A DNA stretch of 5,790 nt from an uncultured Bacilli bacterium (lineage in GTDB: Bacteria; Bacillota_I; Bacilli_A; RF39; UBA660): positions 1 through 5,790 of the forward strand of contig CALVVW010000068.1 of the NCBI GenBank assembly GCA_944364005.1, given 5' to 3'. The position numbers and the translations under genes are program-made. The stretch's first letter is position 1; each line of letters starts with the position of its first letter. Below the pieces are notes generated by a model. It was not told where the DNA came from. It did not search any database and saw only the letters and a program-made list of their open reading frames with translations. Of this stretch, positions 4,964 to 5,790 are shown one piece after another.

Positions 4964-5790
4964 TTATAGTACTTTACATACCTTTTCTTGAATTTGATCT
5001 AATCCTGTTTTTTCTGTTTCTACGATTGATAGTACTTCTGTTTTTTCAAAAATATTGTTCATATCTTCAGATAAGTCTTCTTGATTACTAGAAAAAGTAA
5101 ATTCATAATATTTTCCTTCTTCTAAATTGTTATTCATTTCTCTTGGTATCGTTACTGTTTCTGCTCCTTCTTTTTGAAATTCAGTTAATGTTACATGTAA
5201 ATACCCTTCATCATTACTTTCTATTATTTTTTCAACTCGATATGTTTTAGTAAACTGACAACTATCTTCTATTATTATAGAACTTATAAAATCATATATT
5301 TCGTCTTCTGTAAAATTATTAAAGCTTATGATATATTTTTTGTCATTAATTAGTAAGGCTACTTCTTGTACCGTATCATTTACATTTAAAATATACCCTG
5401 TATAGTCGCCAGTTATTTCTGTTATACTTTTTATTTTTGGCATGGCAATCGTTGTTAGGTAGTGTAATTCATATCTTCCTTTTATATCATTAATATTATC
5501 AAATAAAGATATTTTTTTCGCATAATCTTTTCCCAAAAAATCTAATAATTCTATGTCACTTGTTATGTTGTTTTTTTCTAGATATGCTTTTCTTTTTTCG
5601 GCACTTTCTATATCTTTAGGAAGTTCTTCATCAGAGTCCATAGAGCCATAAATTGTTACTTGATTATTTGTAAACATTGATACAAAAGTCTCTATAGTAC
5701 TAATACTAATCAATTTCTTTTCCGCTTCATTTTTATATTGCATGATAGGATAGGTACTATCTATTTCTTCTTTTGTATATCCTTCAACAA
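4964..5790 (-). CDS. Uncharacterised protein, C-terminal part (5' end beyond the right edge)
   Basis: I do not recognise this protein. The 274 visible residues end at TAA (4964-4966). The ATG at 5743 is not a convincing start: no ribosome binding site precedes it, and the frame stays open to the window edge, adding VEGYTKEEIDSTYPI, which reads as normal protein. The N-terminus and any signal peptide, lipobox or anchor are therefore unseen. From the edge, residues of about 1-110 look helical and charged (EAEKKLISI, ESAEKRKAYLEKNN, DIELLDFLGKDYAKK). From about 125 onward the pattern is strand-rich (GYILNVND, EVALLINDKKYIISF, KTYRVEKII, GYLHVTLTEF). A segment NLEEGKYYEFTF followed by IFEKTEVLSI suggests a small beta-barrel, perhaps OB-like, near the C-terminus. 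That fold is inference from alternation only. No membrane helix or catalytic motif is visible. A secreted or lipoprotein ectodomain is possible but untested. Confidence 0.75.
   Translation of the reverse strand, partial: VEGYTKEEIDSTYPIMQYKNEAEKKLISISTIETFVSMFTNNQVTIYGSMDSDEELPKDIESAEKRKAYLEKNNITSDIELLDFLGKDYAKKISLFDNINDIKGRYELHYLTTIAMPKIKSITEITGDYTGYILNVNDTVQEVALLINDKKYIISFNNFTEDEIYDFISSIIIEDSCQFTKTYRVEKIIESNDEGYLHVTLTEFQKEGAETVTIPREMNNNLEEGKYYEFTFSSNQEDLSEDMNNIFEKTEVLSIVETEKTGLDQIQEKVCKVL

Noticed and set aside
1..5790. Mobile element, CRISPR array, tRNA or integration site
   Set aside because: No spaced repeats, transposase or integrase motifs, terminal inverted repeats or cloverleaf-like sequence were seen, and composition is uniform across the window.

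Overview
The window is AT-rich, tightly packed bacterial DNA. It uses the standard code (tryptophan is TGG and no gene depends on reading TGA), has GGAG-type ribosome binding sites and T-rich intrinsic terminators, and its proteins are rich in Lys, Glu, Ile and Asn. This points to a low-GC member of the Firmicutes (Bacillota). The genus cannot be fixed from the sequence; a Gemella-, Staphylococcus- or Clostridium-like host would all fit.

Layout, left to right: (1) the C-terminal part of a plus-strand 3-hydroxyacyl-CoA dehydrogenase family enzyme of the carnitine dehydrogenase / lambda-crystallin type, cut by the left edge (1-462). (2) A hairpin terminator (467-512) shared with the converging minus-strand gene. 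(3) A minus-strand SNF2-family ATPase with an N-terminal SWIM zinc finger (511-3657). (4) Upstream of it on the same strand, a GNAT acetyltransferase (3727-4209). No terminator separates the two, so they may be co-transcribed, although the SNF2 gene also has a promoter-like extended -10 of its own. (5) A divergent control region (4210-4379) with a promoter candidate in each direction and an AT-rich dyad resembling a Fur/PerR-type operator. (6) A plus-strand HD-domain phosphohydrolase (4380-4922). (7) A second shared hairpin terminator (4928-4959). (8) A minus-strand protein of unknown function whose reading frame stays open through the right edge, so its N-terminus is missing (4964-5790).

Three gene boundaries differ from the longest-ORF reading. 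The GNAT protein most likely starts at an ATG four codons in. The HD protein most likely starts at a GTG sixteen codons in, because the upstream TTG looks like a -35 box. The last gene has no credible start inside the window.

The genes do not form an obvious pathway. The arrangement (+, -, -, +, -) looks like ordinary chromosome with independent short transcription units. I see no mobile element, CRISPR array, tRNA, rRNA or riboswitch, and no convincing new multi-gene system. The least explained parts are the edge-truncated C-terminal gene, the HD hydrolase with unknown substrate, and the possible pairing of an acetyltransferase with an orphan SNF2 ATPase.
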